Assembly: GCA_020912385.1 (NCBI GenBank)
Contig: CP087220.1
Location: 1,488,001-1,552,000 of the forward strand
Reading direction: 5' to 3'
DNA: 64,000 bases
Origin: Neofusicoccum parvum
Lineage: Eukaryota; Ascomycota; Dothideomycetes; Botryosphaeriales; Botryosphaeriaceae
Part shown: positions 43,816 through 56,649 of the stretch, piece after piece
Numbering within the stretch: the first letter of the stretch is position 1
Layout of the letters: the number at the start of each line of letters is the position of its first letter
The notes under the pieces: generated by a model
Told to the model about the DNA's origin: nothing
Database searches by the model: none
Seen by the model: only the letters and a program-made list of their open reading frames with translations
Translations under genes and position numbers: made by a program

Positions 43816-44901
43816 ATGCCTTATTTGAACAGCCAAGAAGTTGGGAGCATCGGCTTTGGGTTAATGGGTAATTCCGTCCGCGCTAGGCCGACTGTTCTAA
43901 GCTTTGCTAATGTGTTCAGGCTTGACGACGAGAGGAATCTCAGAGGAGCAATGTTTCGCGACCATGCGTAAAGCCCTCGAAAACGGCTGCAACGCCTGGA
44001 ATGGCGGCGAATTCTACGGGCCGCTAGACAACAACTCCCTGACGCTACTCAAGCGCTACTTCGCCAAGTACCCTGAGGACTCAGCCAAGGTCTCGCTCAA
44101 CATCAAGGGCTGCATCATGCCCGGTATGAAGATCAATGCCAGCAGGGAGCAGGTTTTCGCGAGCGTGGAAAACTGCGTGGCTATGTTGGGCGCCGGTAAA
44201 CTGATCGACGTCTTCGAGCCCGCGCGACGCGACGCGAATGTGCCGCTAGAGGAGACTCTGGGTGCATTAGACGACTTGGTTAAAGAAGGGAAGATCGGCG
44301 GTATTGCGCTGAGCGAGGTCAGCGCAAAAACTATTAGGGAGGCGGCGCGTATCACCAAAATCCAGTCGGTTGAGATCGAGCTCTCGCTCTGGGCGACGGA
44401 GCCGCTCACCAACGGGATTTTGCAGGCGTGCAAGGAGCTAGACATTCCCGTCCTCGCGTAAGCATCCCTCCGTATCCGTTTCGTAGGTTTAGTTTGTTGA
44501 TTACTTGCAGATATAGACCTTTGGGCCTGGGCATGCTGACGGGCAAATACAAGTCCGCTGATGATCTTCCTGCGGACTACAAGCAACACCTCCCGCGCTT
44601 CCATCCCAAAAACTTCGAGAAGAACGTCGACCTTGTGAGGATGCTTGAAACTTTTGCGAAGAAGAAGAACTGCACGCCGGCGCAGCTGGCTATCAACTGG
44701 GTGCTAGCCCTTTCGAAGAGGCCAGACATGCCCGTCATCATACCTATTCCCGGCATGACGACGGCTGAACGGGTAGAGGAAAACTGTAAGATTGTAGACT
44801 TGACCGAGGAGGAGATGCAGGAGATTGATAACATTCTGGCAAGCTTTGAGGTGGTCGGTACGCGATACCCTGAGCATGCCATGCATATGACAAACACCTG
44901 A
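43816..44901 (+). CDS. Aldo-keto reductase, pyridoxal reductase-like
   Basis: NADPH-dependent aldo-keto reductase of 326 residues in three exons (43816-43867, 43920-44457, 44511-44901). Resembles the Plr1-type pyridoxal reductases of fungi (AKR8): the start SQEVGSIGFGLMGLT, then NAWNGGEFYG with the catalytic-region Tyr, LNIKGC with the Lys, ALSEVSAKTIREA, ELSLWATEPLTNGIL, then YRPLGLGMLTGKY and the cofactor-binding end VIIPIPGMTTAERVEEN. The frame is intact with no RIP-type stops, unlike its surroundings. Cytosolic. It may supply vitamin B6 recycling or reduce other small carbonyls. It is the only intact host gene right of the SLC6 transporter in this window. Confidence 0.92.
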
Positions 44902-47179
44902 AGTGTTGGAACAATGATCATGGCAGTCAAATAAGTAGATTCTTATCGAAGAGGTGAGGGAGGTAGGGGAGGCCCCCTCCTTCCTCTCCCATATCCTATC
45001 CTCCTATCCTCCAATATAAAAACATGAACATACCAAAAATCCGACCTCAAGCTACGGCTACGGAAGAAACCCCTAGGGGCTCTTCCAGGCCTCAAAACCC
45101 TAGTAACACCCTTCCCAGCAGCTGCAGCAACGTGGTGGTTGGAATTGAGACTATGGAAAGGGCTGAACAACCCCTCCCAGTACCCACCTCTACCCGCCCC
45201 CAGTAGACACCTAAAAGCCTGCAGCGCAGCCAAATCAGCGTAGAATATGTCTAGAGAGCTGCCACAACAGCAGACGCCATCCTATAAGCCCTCTAGACAA
45301 TCGCTGGTAGACCTTCAGCCCTCAACAGCCAGATAAAAAATTTTCTCGGCGCCGCCAAGGAAATCTTCCAGGACCACATTACCCTCCGCCAGGAGGCAGC
45401 AGCCAAGGAACCAAACCTGAAGGATATCCTAAGGGAAGTCAAGCAGGTCCAGAAAACAGTCAGCCGTATCCAGGCAGCGCCTACACCAACTAGCCCAAGC
45501 TGGGCACACATCGCAGCCTAAACAGCCCCAAAGCCTCCCACCCCGCCCACCACCACAGAAATCACCCTCCACCTTCCAGATGAAGCAAATAGACAGGAAG
45601 TAGTAAATCTCCCAAACGAAGCTATCATTTAAAAGATCCAGGCAGGAAAAGGCCTAGCCTGTAAAAGGGTACTCGCTGCTAGAAAGCTCCCTAGTGGGGA
45701 TATCAGGATATTTATTCCAGACACACAAACAAGGACAGCCCTTCTCCAGGACCAGGAGTGGACCACTGGACTCGGAAACGAGGTCCGCCCAAATCAACAA
45801 CTATACTCAGTACTGGTCCACAACGTCCCTGTCAAGGGAATTAACACCACGGATCCCCAGGCCACCAAGACCCTACAGGAGCAAAACCTGGTCTTACATC
45901 CAGGACTACACATTAGCAAGCTAGCCTAGCTGAAGAAGAAGCTCCTAGAAGGGAAAATACACTCCGTAATCATCCTCAGTACCATAGACCCTGAGATAGC
46001 CAACCAGATTATAGCTAAAGGACTAATCTACAACTTTACCCTACACATAGCAGAGTACTATAGTACGAACTTTACAGTAACCCAATGCTTCAAGTACCAG
46101 GCATATGGCCACATTGCCACCCACTATAGGAAAGAGTAAAAGTACGGTCAGTGTATAGGTAGCCACAATATAAAAGAGTACGGAAAGAAGAAAATACAGT
46201 ATATAAACTACTCCTAAAAACATACAGCCTAGAGTAACCTATGCTCAGCGCGTAAGGCCCACCAGACTAGAGCAACTCAAGCTCGACTAGCCATACTAGG
46301 AAACTATAGGGAACAACCCCAAGCAGCCTAAAAGCCAACACAGAATGAATAGACCCTGGTAGGGTCCCGGAAGAGAATAAGGGAAGAGGAACCTAGGAGA
46401 AGAAAGCCAAGACTTAACAGCTTCCAATACGTAGCCAAGGTCGAGAACTATAAAAACCCCTATATATAGGTGGAAATACCTACCACTCTATAAGCAGACA
46501 CAGAGATAGAAGAAAACTAATAATAAATACAAGCTACCTCTTAATTTTATAGTACAACGTAAATAAAAGTATAAAAGAGGTAATACTCCCACTCTTTTAG
46601 AATATCAGTCCAACAGCCCACTACATCCTCATAATCCAGGAGCCATAGAGGAACCCAAGAATAAAAATAATAGTAAAACACCCGGCCTACTATATAATCT
46701 TCCCCTAGGAAGGAATAGTAAGGACCTACTTCTTTATAAGTAAAGCCATTACCGTAGAATCTTAGTAGATAATAATCTACTCTCTAGACCTTATTACCCT
46801 CTCCCTTACCACTATAACCAACGTTATCTATATCTATAACTACTACAACCCTCCCTCTACCTATATAAGTATAGAACTAGGGACCCTATCTATTCTACTA
46901 AGAGTCCTTATTATATAGGAGTAATATATCCTTCTTAGAGACTTTAATCTCCATCACCCCCTCTAGAGAGGTATTACCTCCCCTATACACTATACCCTTA
47001 CGAATCACCTAATCGAAACTATAACTATAGTAAACCTAAACCTAGCCCTCCTAAGAGGCACTATTACTAGAAGAAGAAATAATAGTAAAAGTACTCTAGA
47101 TCTTATCTTTACTTCCTAGTGGATAGAGGAAAGAATTATAAACTATAGAATTAGCTATAAACTAGAGTTATTATCTAAC

Positions 47180-47654
47180 TGTAACGGCGGGCCTCTGCCT
47201 CTAAGGATCAAACACCAAAGAGGGTGGTAAGCCGTGTAGGGTTTACCTTGAGTGGGTACAAGGTAGGGGGGGAGAACAAGTATGAACGAATACACGTGAC
47301 TGAGCACTGCGTGCGAAGGCCGTGTTACTAATCAATGGTGTAGATTGATTATCGAAGTTGACCACGAAGGTCAAAGCTATCTAAGGAGTATGGTTTTATA
47401 TACTATAGGAAAGTGTCTACAATCTATATGCTCAGTAGGCGTACTATGCTCAAGCGCTGTCCTCTCTGAGCCTTGTGGGGCATCTGAGCGGCAGCGCTCA
47501 GAGGTCCTATCCGCTCATTTGTCTTGGCGGATGAGCGGGTGGGTCTACTGATCGTAGGGATCACGTGACCTCGGTTCCTTAGGATTCCGACTTCTGTCGT
47601 TTCCTGCGGGGCTAATTCCCAACTTCCTCAACCTGTGGAGGCTGCGCCGTAACA
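47180..47654 (+). mobile_element. Solo LTR 'C', 475 bp, inserted in the LINE
   Basis: Starts TGTAACGGCGGGCC and ends GGCTGCGCCGTAACA like LTRs A and B, but differs in the middle third, so a subfamily. The 5-bp target duplication CTAAC is perfect (47175-47179, 47655-47659). The LINE frame ends just before it and resumes after it. Confidence 0.92.
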
Positions 47655-47850
47655 CTAACCACCTACCTATTCTTATAATACTCGACATTACTCTAATACC
47701 TACACTCCCCCAAACTCCAAGACCTTAATAGAAAAAAGCGGACTGGAAGAAGGTAAATATAATACTCTAGATAAAGCTTAGAAGTATTAGAACAAACTAA
47801 CCAAATACTAAGATAGAGCTAGACACCGCCGTTAAGTAGATCTAGAAGGC

Positions 47851-48000
47851 TGTAACGGTTAGTGGTTGATGTTGAGCAGAAGGCACGTAAGGAGGCGAAG
47901 GCGATGACGTTACGCGCTTCCGCGACTTTATAGCGCTCGTTTATACGTAGATTCTCGCACTTCGTACGACCTCTCTATAGCAGCATCGAGTCTCATTACA
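47851..48000 (+). repeat. 5' LTR of the gypsy element
   Basis: 150 bp; differs from the 3' LTR at five sites, all RIP-type. Confidence 0.95.
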
Positions 48001-48159
48001 TTAGGTCATACCGCCCATCTCACTCATAGCTACGAGCAGGCTTACAACAGCTCGCGTTACCGTCACTGTCACCGTCATCGAGTCTCGCGTAGAGCCTCCC
48101 CGTTTTATAGTAAGTCGGAGCCACGCCAGGTGTCTGAAGCCCACAGCAACCGTTACCGT

Positions 48160-49600
48160 CCTCCATCATGTCAGGAATGTACCCAGACGTCACAGGCGAC
48201 GACGCCTAGAGAGAGTCACACCGTCACCTACATAATTCGTCACCTACGAGACATTCGTCGCACGTCCTACCGCTTGAGAGCGAGAGCCTAGCAACCATAC
48301 ACTAATAGAGCCATAAAACCTTCGGCTTCAATTAGCTTAGCCTTGATCCTATTAACATCACTGACGCCCAGACACTCGTCGATTACGTTACTATGGGTAG
48401 CGACCAGGCCCAGCGCTTCCTCACCTAGTCAAGAGAACAGCATAAACGCGCACAACACGCAGCAACCCTTAAGGTTCGGCTCTAGTCCGCTCAGAACAGC
48501 ATCAACAGCCTTACCAACGAGTTGAACACCGCACGCGCAATGCAGGGAACACTGAGAGGATAATTAGATGCCTATAAGAGACAGCAGCCACCCGCTGGAG
48601 GATTCAGCCACGTACCACTAACAGCGAGGCCAGGAACAAACTTCGCTACGAGCCAGAATCAGGGTCAGAGCTCACAACAGAAGGTAAAGCTCAGTGAGAA
48701 GCTTCCTAACGTGCCAGTCTTTAAGGGTGAAAAGAAGGAATACCTCAATTAGCGAACTGCAGTACGCATCAAGCTTTCAGCAAATAAGGACCGTTTCCCC
48801 ACACCTCAAGCCCGTCTCCAGTACGTCATATCGCGCCTCGAAGGCGAAGCAAGTGCTCAAGTACGAGGATACGTCAAGGAACGCGGCTTGATTAATATTC
48901 CGCCACACGATCCTTTATCCACTATAGGAGACTTCGAAGACCTTCTATAGTCACTGGAACAAGCGTTTGGCGACCCCAATCGTCGTAAGACAGCACTTCG
49001 AGAACTCTATGAGCTCAAGCAGACCAACAAGCCTTTCAGCTAGTACGCCGCAAAGTACTAGTGTCTTTACACTGAACTTGACATGTCACCGGAAGGTCGC
49101 AAGGTAGAGTTTTAGTATAGACTCTCACAGGAGCTTAAGAAAGGCCTCTTCGCAGTCGCAACCACAATTAGAGCTATGCCTTTCCACTAAATAGTAAGCC
49201 ACATTCAGTAGATTAACAACGAGCGCTTATAGGCCGAACGCCGCCCGACTCGCTATACATATTCATCAGAATCATCGTCGCAGCCATCACTCCAACCACC
49301 CCCTACAACGTCGACTCCAGTAGCTCCGGTTCTAGCTCCAGCGCCTACTATAGGCGGCGAGCCTATGGACCTCTCAGCAATCGGCACACGCCCTGTTCCC
49401 TCGAAGCCTCGCCACCTCACTTAGGAGCAATACCAGCAGCGTCTTCAGACTGGTGTTTGTATTAACTACGGCGCCGCCGGCCATCGTAGAGCTCAGTGTC
49501 CTCAACGTCGCAATGACGGCTCGTGCATCAAGCTTAACACTGCCCAAGTAGACAACACTCGTCAGTCGGATAACCGGAATGAGGAAAACTGACCGGCTCT
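48160..49600 (+). pseudogene. gypsy gag (capsid and zinc knuckle), stop-riddled
   Basis: The retrotransposon gag domain is visible at about 48710-49170 (LQYVISRLEGEASAQVRGYV, then LEQAFGDPNRRKTALRELYE), followed by a Pro-rich linker and a single CCHC knuckle at about 49456-49500 (CINYGAAGHRRAQC), where the second Cys is Tyr, a G-to-A change. TAG replaces Gln or Trp codons at several points, so no full-length Gag can be made. Confidence 0.8.
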
Positions 49601-49639
49601 GAGTAAAGTCCTACTCAGAAGCCACAGAAAACAGGCAAA

Positions 49640-52600
49640 TTAACCAGTATCAACATCGGCTTTGCAAGCGTCCAGCCCGACGTACTAGCACCTTCACGCA
49701 AACCCTGCTTATTACTCCCTAGCGTTATTAATAGTCGCCTTCGGACACACGTCCTCTCGGACTCCGGTTGTAAAGGATTTGCTTTTATCGACCTTCCCTT
49801 TATTCAGCGCTACAACCTACCACTTATCCAGATGCCAGAGAAGCTCGCCGCTAATGGATACGACGGACAAGGCGATACTATCAGCTAGACTACTTATTTC
49901 GAACTTACTCTTGCAGACGGCGCCCACCGCGAGACTATCACGGCCTATATAGTCCCGAAGCTCCACCAGTACTCAGTAATCTTAGGGAAGCCATGGTAAA
50001 GAAAACACGGCATCCTTCAGGACCATGAAGACAATCTTACTACATTTAAGTCCCGCTACTGCCGTAAAAACTGCCTCAAGCAATGCAATGGTGGATTCCC
50101 TATCTCGACTTACAACGTACCTCATGATCAAGCACCTCTAGACAAGCTGATTAAGCAGAATCAACCTGATGATCCGGGTACAGCTAAACTAGTACAGCCA
50201 GAAGTTCCTATTGGAATCAGTGCAGTTGCTATTAACCGGCTAGCCGTCAGCAAACGCTATAATCCACAGAATGGTGATGGTGTTCAGATCTTCGCTACAT
50301 CACTTCATGATATTGAGCTTGCACTTAATCCGTCAGGGAAACCAAAGCCGAATCCCTTTAACAAGCTTCCCAAGTAGTATCACAAGTTCCTTGAGGTCTT
50401 TAGTAAGGAGCTGTCTAATAGGTTACCTCCACACCGTCCGTACGACCACAAGATTCCACTTCAGAAGAATGATAAAGGCAATAAGAAACAACCACCCTTC
50501 GGCCCTCTCTATAATATGTCCTATGGCGAGCTACTCGTTCTCAAGAAGACTCTTGAAGAGAACCTCTCTAAAGGCTTCATCTAAGCAAGCTTATCACCCG
50601 CTGCAGCACCAGTTCTCTTTGCTCGCAAGCCAGGAGGAGGACTACGCTTTTGTATTGACTACCGCGGACTCAATGAGATCACAGTAAAGAACCGCTACCC
50701 ACTACCCTTGTTCTACAAGACTCTCGATAAGCTGTCACGCGCTATAGTATACACGAAGCTGGATATTATTGCTGCATTTCACAAGCTTCGCGTTGTAAAA
50801 GGAGAAGAATAGAAGACCGCCTTTAGAACTCGTTAGGGTCTATATGAATGGCTCGTTATGCCCTTTAGTCTCTTCAATACCCTAGCCTCATGGCAGCACT
50901 ACATCAACGACGTTCTACATAACTTACTCGATGTCTGTTATACCGCATACGTCGACGATATCTTGATCTACAGTAATAATCTTCAGGATCACCGCAAGCA
51001 CGTCAAACAAGTTCTCCAACGGCTACGCGATGCTGGCCTCCAACTCGATATCTCTAAGTGTGAATTCGAGGTTGATACCGTCAAGTACTTAGGCTTGATC
51101 ATCGATGCGAAGCACGGCCTACGCATGGATCCAGACAAGGTCTCAGTAATCGTCAATTGGGAGCAGCCTCAATATGTCAAGGATGTCCAATCCTTTCTCG
51201 GGTTCTCCAACTTCTATAGACGCTTCATCAAAGACTTCGCGAAGATTGTACAACCGCTAACCAAGCTTACTACGAAGACAATGGAGAACAGCAGCTTCAA
51301 ATGGACAAGTCAAGCAGATACTGCTTTCAATCAGCTAAAGCAAGCCTTTCTCAGTGCACCAGTACTCAAGCACTTTAACCTAGAAGCTGAACTACAGCTG
51401 GTACTCGAAACTGATGCATCTGACTACGTCTCAGCCGGAGTCCTATCTCAGTATAACGAAGAAGGAGTTCTCTATCCTATTACCTTCTTCTTAAAGAAGC
51501 ACTCGCCAGCTAAATGCAACTACGAGATATACGATAAGGAGCTCCTCGCTATTATCCGTTATTTCGAGGAATGGAGAGCAGAACTGGAAGGCAATGTAAC
51601 TGGCCTACCAATTAAGGTTATCACTAACCACAAGAATCTTGAATACTTCATAACATCCAAGCAACTTAGTTATCGTCAAGCACGCTAGAGCGAGTTTCTC
51701 TCTCGCTTCGACTTCTAGATTAAGTACACAAGAGGCAGGTATTGCAAGCTAGATGCTCTAACCAGAAGATAGCAAGATTTACCACACCCGGATCACCGAT
51801 TCTCCAATCAAATTATCCTCAAGGCTCACAACCTTCATCCGGATATTCATCCCAAACAACAAGAACAAGCTCGTGCTATCACTATCTCTCCAATCTATAT
51901 CCTAACTACATTCCTTAAACGTCAAAGCGCAATGGACACTTGTATCACGCAAGCCTATAAGGACATGAAGGATAACAAGCTTCAGTCGGTACTAGAAGCC
52001 TTACAAGAGGAAAAGAAGCGCCTGGACGACGTCACCCTAGCCGATTGTAAAGAATCTGACGGTTTCCTACTATATAGAGGCAAGATCTGGGTACCAGATA
52101 CGCTACCAACGCCAGAAGATAACGAAGTAAACCAGCCATCAGCCCGCCTCGAGTTACTTCGTCAAGCTCATGAATCGCTTCTATCAGGACACCCAGGCGT
52201 AACCAAGACGTACGAGATCCTTCAACGTTATTACTACTGGCTAAAGATGCTGGACGACGTCAAGCGCTTCGTGCGTAACTGTCATACCTGCACTCGGATC
52301 AAACCTAATAGACAGAAGCCCTCAGGCCTCCTACGACCTCTCCCAGTTGCTGAACAACGTGGCAAGCACTACTCAATAGACTTTATTGTCGAGTTACCAC
52401 CTGGCAATCGAACAGGCGCTTAGAACGTGCTGGTAATAGTCGATAGATACACCAAGCGTGTAGCCTTCGAAGCAACCACTAAAATAGATACAGTAGCAGT
52501 GACAGACATCTTTACACGTAGAATCTTCAGTTAACGAGGCCTGCTAGATTCTCTTACGTCAGATAGAGGCATACAATTCGTTAGCGACTTTTAGCGTACT

Positions 52601-53491
52601 CTTTGCCAGCGGCTAAGCATCAAACCCAATTTCTCCACCGCATTTCATCCTGAAATAGATGGTCAAACAGAGCGTATGAACCAGGAGCTAGAGCAGTACT
52701 TACGCGCCTTCACTTCCTTCAGGCAAGATAACTGGGAGGAGCTACTACCCCTGGCGGAGTTTGCCATTAACAATCATGAGTCCTTAACAACTCAGATGAC
52801 ACCCTTCTTTGCAGACACTGGTGCTCATCCGAGGATGGGATTCGAGCCGGCGGACTTGAGGAATGCCAAGCCTATTGATAGCAAAGCGGCCGTAGCCTAC
52901 GCTCGTAGAATGGAAGAGATAACCGACTTCTATAAGGCTTAGATCATAACTGCCAGATCCACGCAAGCCGAATATGTAAACCAGCACCGTCAAGCATCGC
53001 CTGCGTATACCAAAGGCGACGAAGTCTGGCTGGATATACGTAATATCAAGACCCTCCGGCCCAGCAAGAAACTCGACTACAAATGGGCTGGCCCGTACCA
53101 GATACGCCGTATGATCAACCCACAAGCCTATGAACTGGCACTGCCTATGTCATTGAAGGTCCACCCGGTCTTCCACACCTCAATGCTCCGTCCAGCTGCC
53201 GACGATCCACTAGAAGGCCAGAGCCAACCACCTCCTCCACCAGTACTCGGCACAGAGGGTGACCCTGAAGCAGAATGGGAGGTTACCGTAATTGTCGGCT
53301 GTCGCCTAAATCGTCGCCGTAGAAGACACGAGTACCACGTCCACTGGAAGGGCTACCCACCTGACCAATTTACTTGGGAGCCTGAAGAACACTTGATTAA
53401 CGTACAAGACCTCGTTAAGGAGTTCCACAACCGCTACCTAGATGCTCACCATCCAAGCAAAGGTTTCCCGCCGCTACGGAAAAAAGGGTAA
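49640..53491 (+). pseudogene. gypsy pol: protease, reverse transcriptase, RNase H, integrase, chromodomain
   Basis: Protease with the DSG active site (VLSDSGCKGFAFID, ~49752). Reverse transcriptase with YVDD at 50948-50959. RNase H ([19 protein letters not shown], ~51400). Integrase with the HHCC zinc finger (HPGVTKTYEILQRYYYW ... CHTCTRIKP, ~52190-52300) and the D,D,E core (YSIDFIVELPP; SLTSDRGIQFVSD). Chromodomain at ~53278-53450 (YHVHWKGYPPDQFTWEPEEH). Stops include the TAG at 52592-52594 in place of Gln. The stretch 50858-51688 is still open across RT and RNase H. Confidence 0.9.
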
Positions 53492-53539
53492 ACTGGAGGA
53501 CTACTGGCTTGCAGGAGCTACGCCTAAGGAGGGGAGTAC

Positions 53540-53689
53540 TGTAACGGTTAGTGGTTGATGTTGAGCAGAAGGCACGTGAGGAGGCGAAGGCGATGACGTT
53601 ACGCGCTTCCGCGACTTCATAGCGCTCGTTTGTACGTAGATTCTCGCACTTCGTGCGACCTCTCTGTAGCAGCATCGAGTCTCATTACA
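53540..53689 (+). repeat. 3' LTR of the gypsy element
   Basis: 150 bp, keeps the presumed ancestral base at the five sites where the 5' LTR is changed. Confidence 0.95.
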
Positions 53690-53829
53690 AAGGCCATTTA
53701 GGATACTATCTAGGAAACCATCCTAGCTATAAAACCCTCACCCTAGACATCTACCTAGTAGATAAAAGAATGCTTAGAGCTAGTCTACTAGGCTAGAATA
53801 GCTAGAAGAAAATAGACTAATATAGAAAA

Positions 53830-56511
53830 TGTTGAACAATGAGGGTTCACAGCAGCGGTATAGAGACAGTCTACGATGAGTCGTTTAATTCTTCTACCTG
53901 TTAGCCGTACACGGAAGATATACGTGTGCGTCACGTACTACACTAAACCCCAATTGGCTCTCGCCAATCTGGTCCTTTTCGGACCTTTAGTTTCCCAACC
54001 AGATTGCTTCTCTAGGAAACCAACTCGCTCTACAGCTGAAATCCACCCAGGTGCAGTAGCCCTTAGGCTGTTTGTTCAACACTCCCACTCAGCCTTAGAG
54101 CGTTGGCTGCAAACCTAGTTACTGGATAAAGCTGGCAAAGCGGTCTCTTGCTAGAGGTTTAGTTAGTCCGTCTACCACCATGTCCTCACTGCAAACATAC
54201 TCAACATGCACTCGGTTCCTTTAAACGAGGTCCCGGACGTTGTGATAATGCACGTCAATATGCTTTAACCGTTCATGCACATGAGGATCCTTTGCAAGGG
54301 CTAACGCGGCCTGATTGTCTCCCTTTAGACTTGTAGTGCTGTTAAACTTCTCGTTCTTAAACAGCACTGCGCAATAAGGGGATGACCCGAGGTATTTACC
54401 TGCTCCCATCTCTCGAAGTAGCTGTACAAGCCACTGAGACTCCTTGGCGCAGGCGGACATTGCCATATATTCGGCTTCTATAGTAGAGGTGGCCACTGAT
54501 CTTTGCTTTTAGCTCCTCTAACTGATTAGACCGTTACCAAGCAGGAAGATATATCCGAGGATAGACTTCCTGTCCGTTTTATCCATGGTATAGTCTGAAT
54601 CTGAATACCCTGTAAGCCCTGCGCTCCCACTGTCCTTGTAGACTATCCCAAGATCGGCTGTTGATCTAAGGTACCGCAGTAGGCCTTTGAGTGCATGGCT
54701 ATGATGTTCTGCTGGGTCACTTAAATACTGGCTTAGCCGGCCGATTGGGAACGCAATGTCTGGACGCGTGAGAACCGTAAGGTACATTAGCTTTCCAACG
54801 GCGTGCTGATACTCCTTTGGGTCGATTTGCTTATCGTTTGGTCTAGAGGGACGGAGAGCGTCGTATCCGTTTAGTGGTAGCGTTACTGGTCTCGACTTGT
54901 CTTTTTCCATGTAAAGGGTTTGAAGTGTTTCTTGTAAGTAGTAGGACTGGTCAAGACGTAGCATCCTACTCTTTCTATCACGAGTGACTTCAACACTAAG
55001 GATCTTCTTCATCTCCCCTAGGTCCTTGATCTTGAAGACCTTGCTGATGGCGTTTTTAAACCAGATAATATCCTCAATCTTTGGAGCGGCGATTGGGATA
55101 TTATTAACGTAGACTAGTAAGATGATTTTTCTTTCGTGGTGAATAAGTAGGCAGGGGTTAGCTGCACTCTGACGGAAGCTAAGGTCTTTTAGTACTTTTA
55201 TACAGTTACTATTCCAGTCTCTCGCGGCTTGCTTAAGACCATATAGACTGCGTAGAAGCTTAAAGACGCGTCCTGGCATGACGGTAATACCTTCCGGTGG
55301 GGCTATATAGATCTCCTTACGGAGGCGTGATTCCGTGAAGGCATTATTAATATCAACCTGATAGAGCTCAAGGTCTATAAGCACCACGATGGATAGGAAC
55401 ATCCGAAGAGTTTCATGTCGGACCGTTGGGGTAAAGGTGTCCTAGAAGTCATGTCTAAATCTCTGGGTAAATCCTCTTGTAACAAGGCGGGCCTTTGCTC
55501 TTTTAAGCGAGCTATCGGGGTTTAGCTTTAGCTTAAATACCCACTTGCTTGTTATAATATTTGTTCCCTTTGGTGGTACAACTTCCTCCCAAGTTCTATT
55601 ACCAGCGAGTTTAGTGAGTTCGGTTTGGATAGCTTGTTTCTAAAGCTCTCTAAATTGAGGGTCTCCTACTGCTTCTGTATAGGTCTTTAGAGTTGGGATC
55701 TCGGGTCTAACGACATCCTGGAGGGTTGCTAACAGAGCATAGAACACCTATACTTCCGGAGGCTTATAGCACTCAATAGGTGTTTGGCTGATGAGTGTAA
55801 AAAGACTCTAAGGCACCTTTAGTGCTAGCTCTTCTGCAGAAGGTTCCTCCTCCAGTGATCTCTTTCGTTTAGGGATGAACACTCCCCTAAACCTTCTAGT
55901 TCCTAGGGCGCTACTTGGAGTAGCTTATTGTCCTCTAGGTTGATCCTCCTTATTTGCGGCAGTAGGGGGCGTTTCTTGATATAATGGATGTTAACCTAGG
56001 TCAACATTACCTCCCTTTTCTTCTACTACCGGCGAGTCCTCCCTCTCTTCCTCAGCAGGCTCCGGTGCAAAGAGAATCTTTCGTGGACGGCCGACTGGCC
56101 GTCTCTCAGGGACGACGTTTGATTTTGCCTTGACTTTTAGGTTTAAGTTAATGTCGCCTTCCTTCTCATTCTCTACAAACTGGATGCTGTGGGTCCGGAT
56201 TACCCTTCCAAGGTCAGGAGCCCATAGACGATATTGCTTGTCAGTTTCATCTATATAGCCCATGAAGACTCCCACTCTCCCTCGATCCATAAGCTTGTCA
56301 TGTCTGGATCTAACAGGGAGTGATCTAGGGTCGACGTATAAGTAGACCTTACAACCCCATACACGCACATGGTCGATACTTGGCTTTTAACCTATAAATG
56401 CTTCCTCAGGGCTCGAGGGTTTACCGTCGATAAGAGGTCCAACTGCAGTCCGATTCCGTAGGTACGCATCAGTTTCGGCTACTTCCACCCAGAATTCGAC
56501 AGGAAGCCTTG
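53830..56511 (-). mobile_element. Ty1/copia element on the minus strand, 5' part missing
   Basis: Its 3' LTR is 53830-54081 (252 bp, TGTTGAACA..TGTTCAACA), preceded on the minus strand by a purine tract (GAGTGGGAG). Reading upstream: RNase H (54221-54496, ATSTIEAEYMAMSACAKESQ), reverse transcriptase (54518-55402 and beyond, DLELYQVDINNAF, LYGLKQAARDWN), and the integrase C-terminal part (to 56511, RVWGCKVYLYVDP, FWVEVAETDAYLRNR). The catalytic YVDD is changed to YVNN. The element stops at 56511, where the plus-strand copia element begins; gag, protease, the integrase core and the 5' LTR are absent. Confidence 0.9.
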
Positions 56512-56649
56512 TGTTGGAAATCACGTGTACGTTAGTTGCTAGATTAGGTATAGTACCGTGTTTGAGGATAAGTCGGGCACCTCTCCTGCCCCCCCTCACA
56601 CGGCATGCCAAGAATCGTACTACATTCTGCTTCTCGCCAATTTTCAACA
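56512..56649 (+). repeat. 5' LTR of the plus-strand copia element
   Basis: 138 bp, identical by eye to 61715-61852. Confidence 0.95.

Larger units (their letters stand above)
47851..53689 (+). mobile_element. Full-length Ty3/gypsy retrotransposon (chromovirus), RIP-mutated
   Basis: 5839 bp, bounded by two 150-bp LTRs (47851-48000, 53540-53689), each TGTAAC..TTACA, and by a 5-bp target duplication AAGGC (47846-47850, 53690-53694). A purine tract (GGAGGGGAG) lies just before the 3' LTR. Between the LTRs are gag and pol in the usual Ty3 order, ending with a chromodomain, which defines chromoviruses. Multiple in-frame stops make it non-autonomous. The LTRs differ at five positions, all TpG-to-TpA or CpA-to-TpA on the 5' side. 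Confidence 0.95.
45020..53829 (+). mobile_element. Dead Tad-like LINE, split by three younger insertions
   Basis: Non-LTR element remnants at 45020-47179, 47655-47850 and 53690-53829 that read on in the same sense once the insertions are removed. The first piece holds the gag-like ORF1 with a zinc-knuckle run (CFKYQAYGHIATHYRKE and on, several Cys changed), then an endonuclease-like region (NVNKSIKEVILPLF, later LLRDFNLHHPLWRG). The last piece reads KAI-DTI-ETILAIKPSP, typical of the region before the LINE reverse transcriptase. Dozens of TAG/TAA stops, mostly at Gln codons, show RIP. The reverse transcriptase part is absent from this window. Confidence 0.75.
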
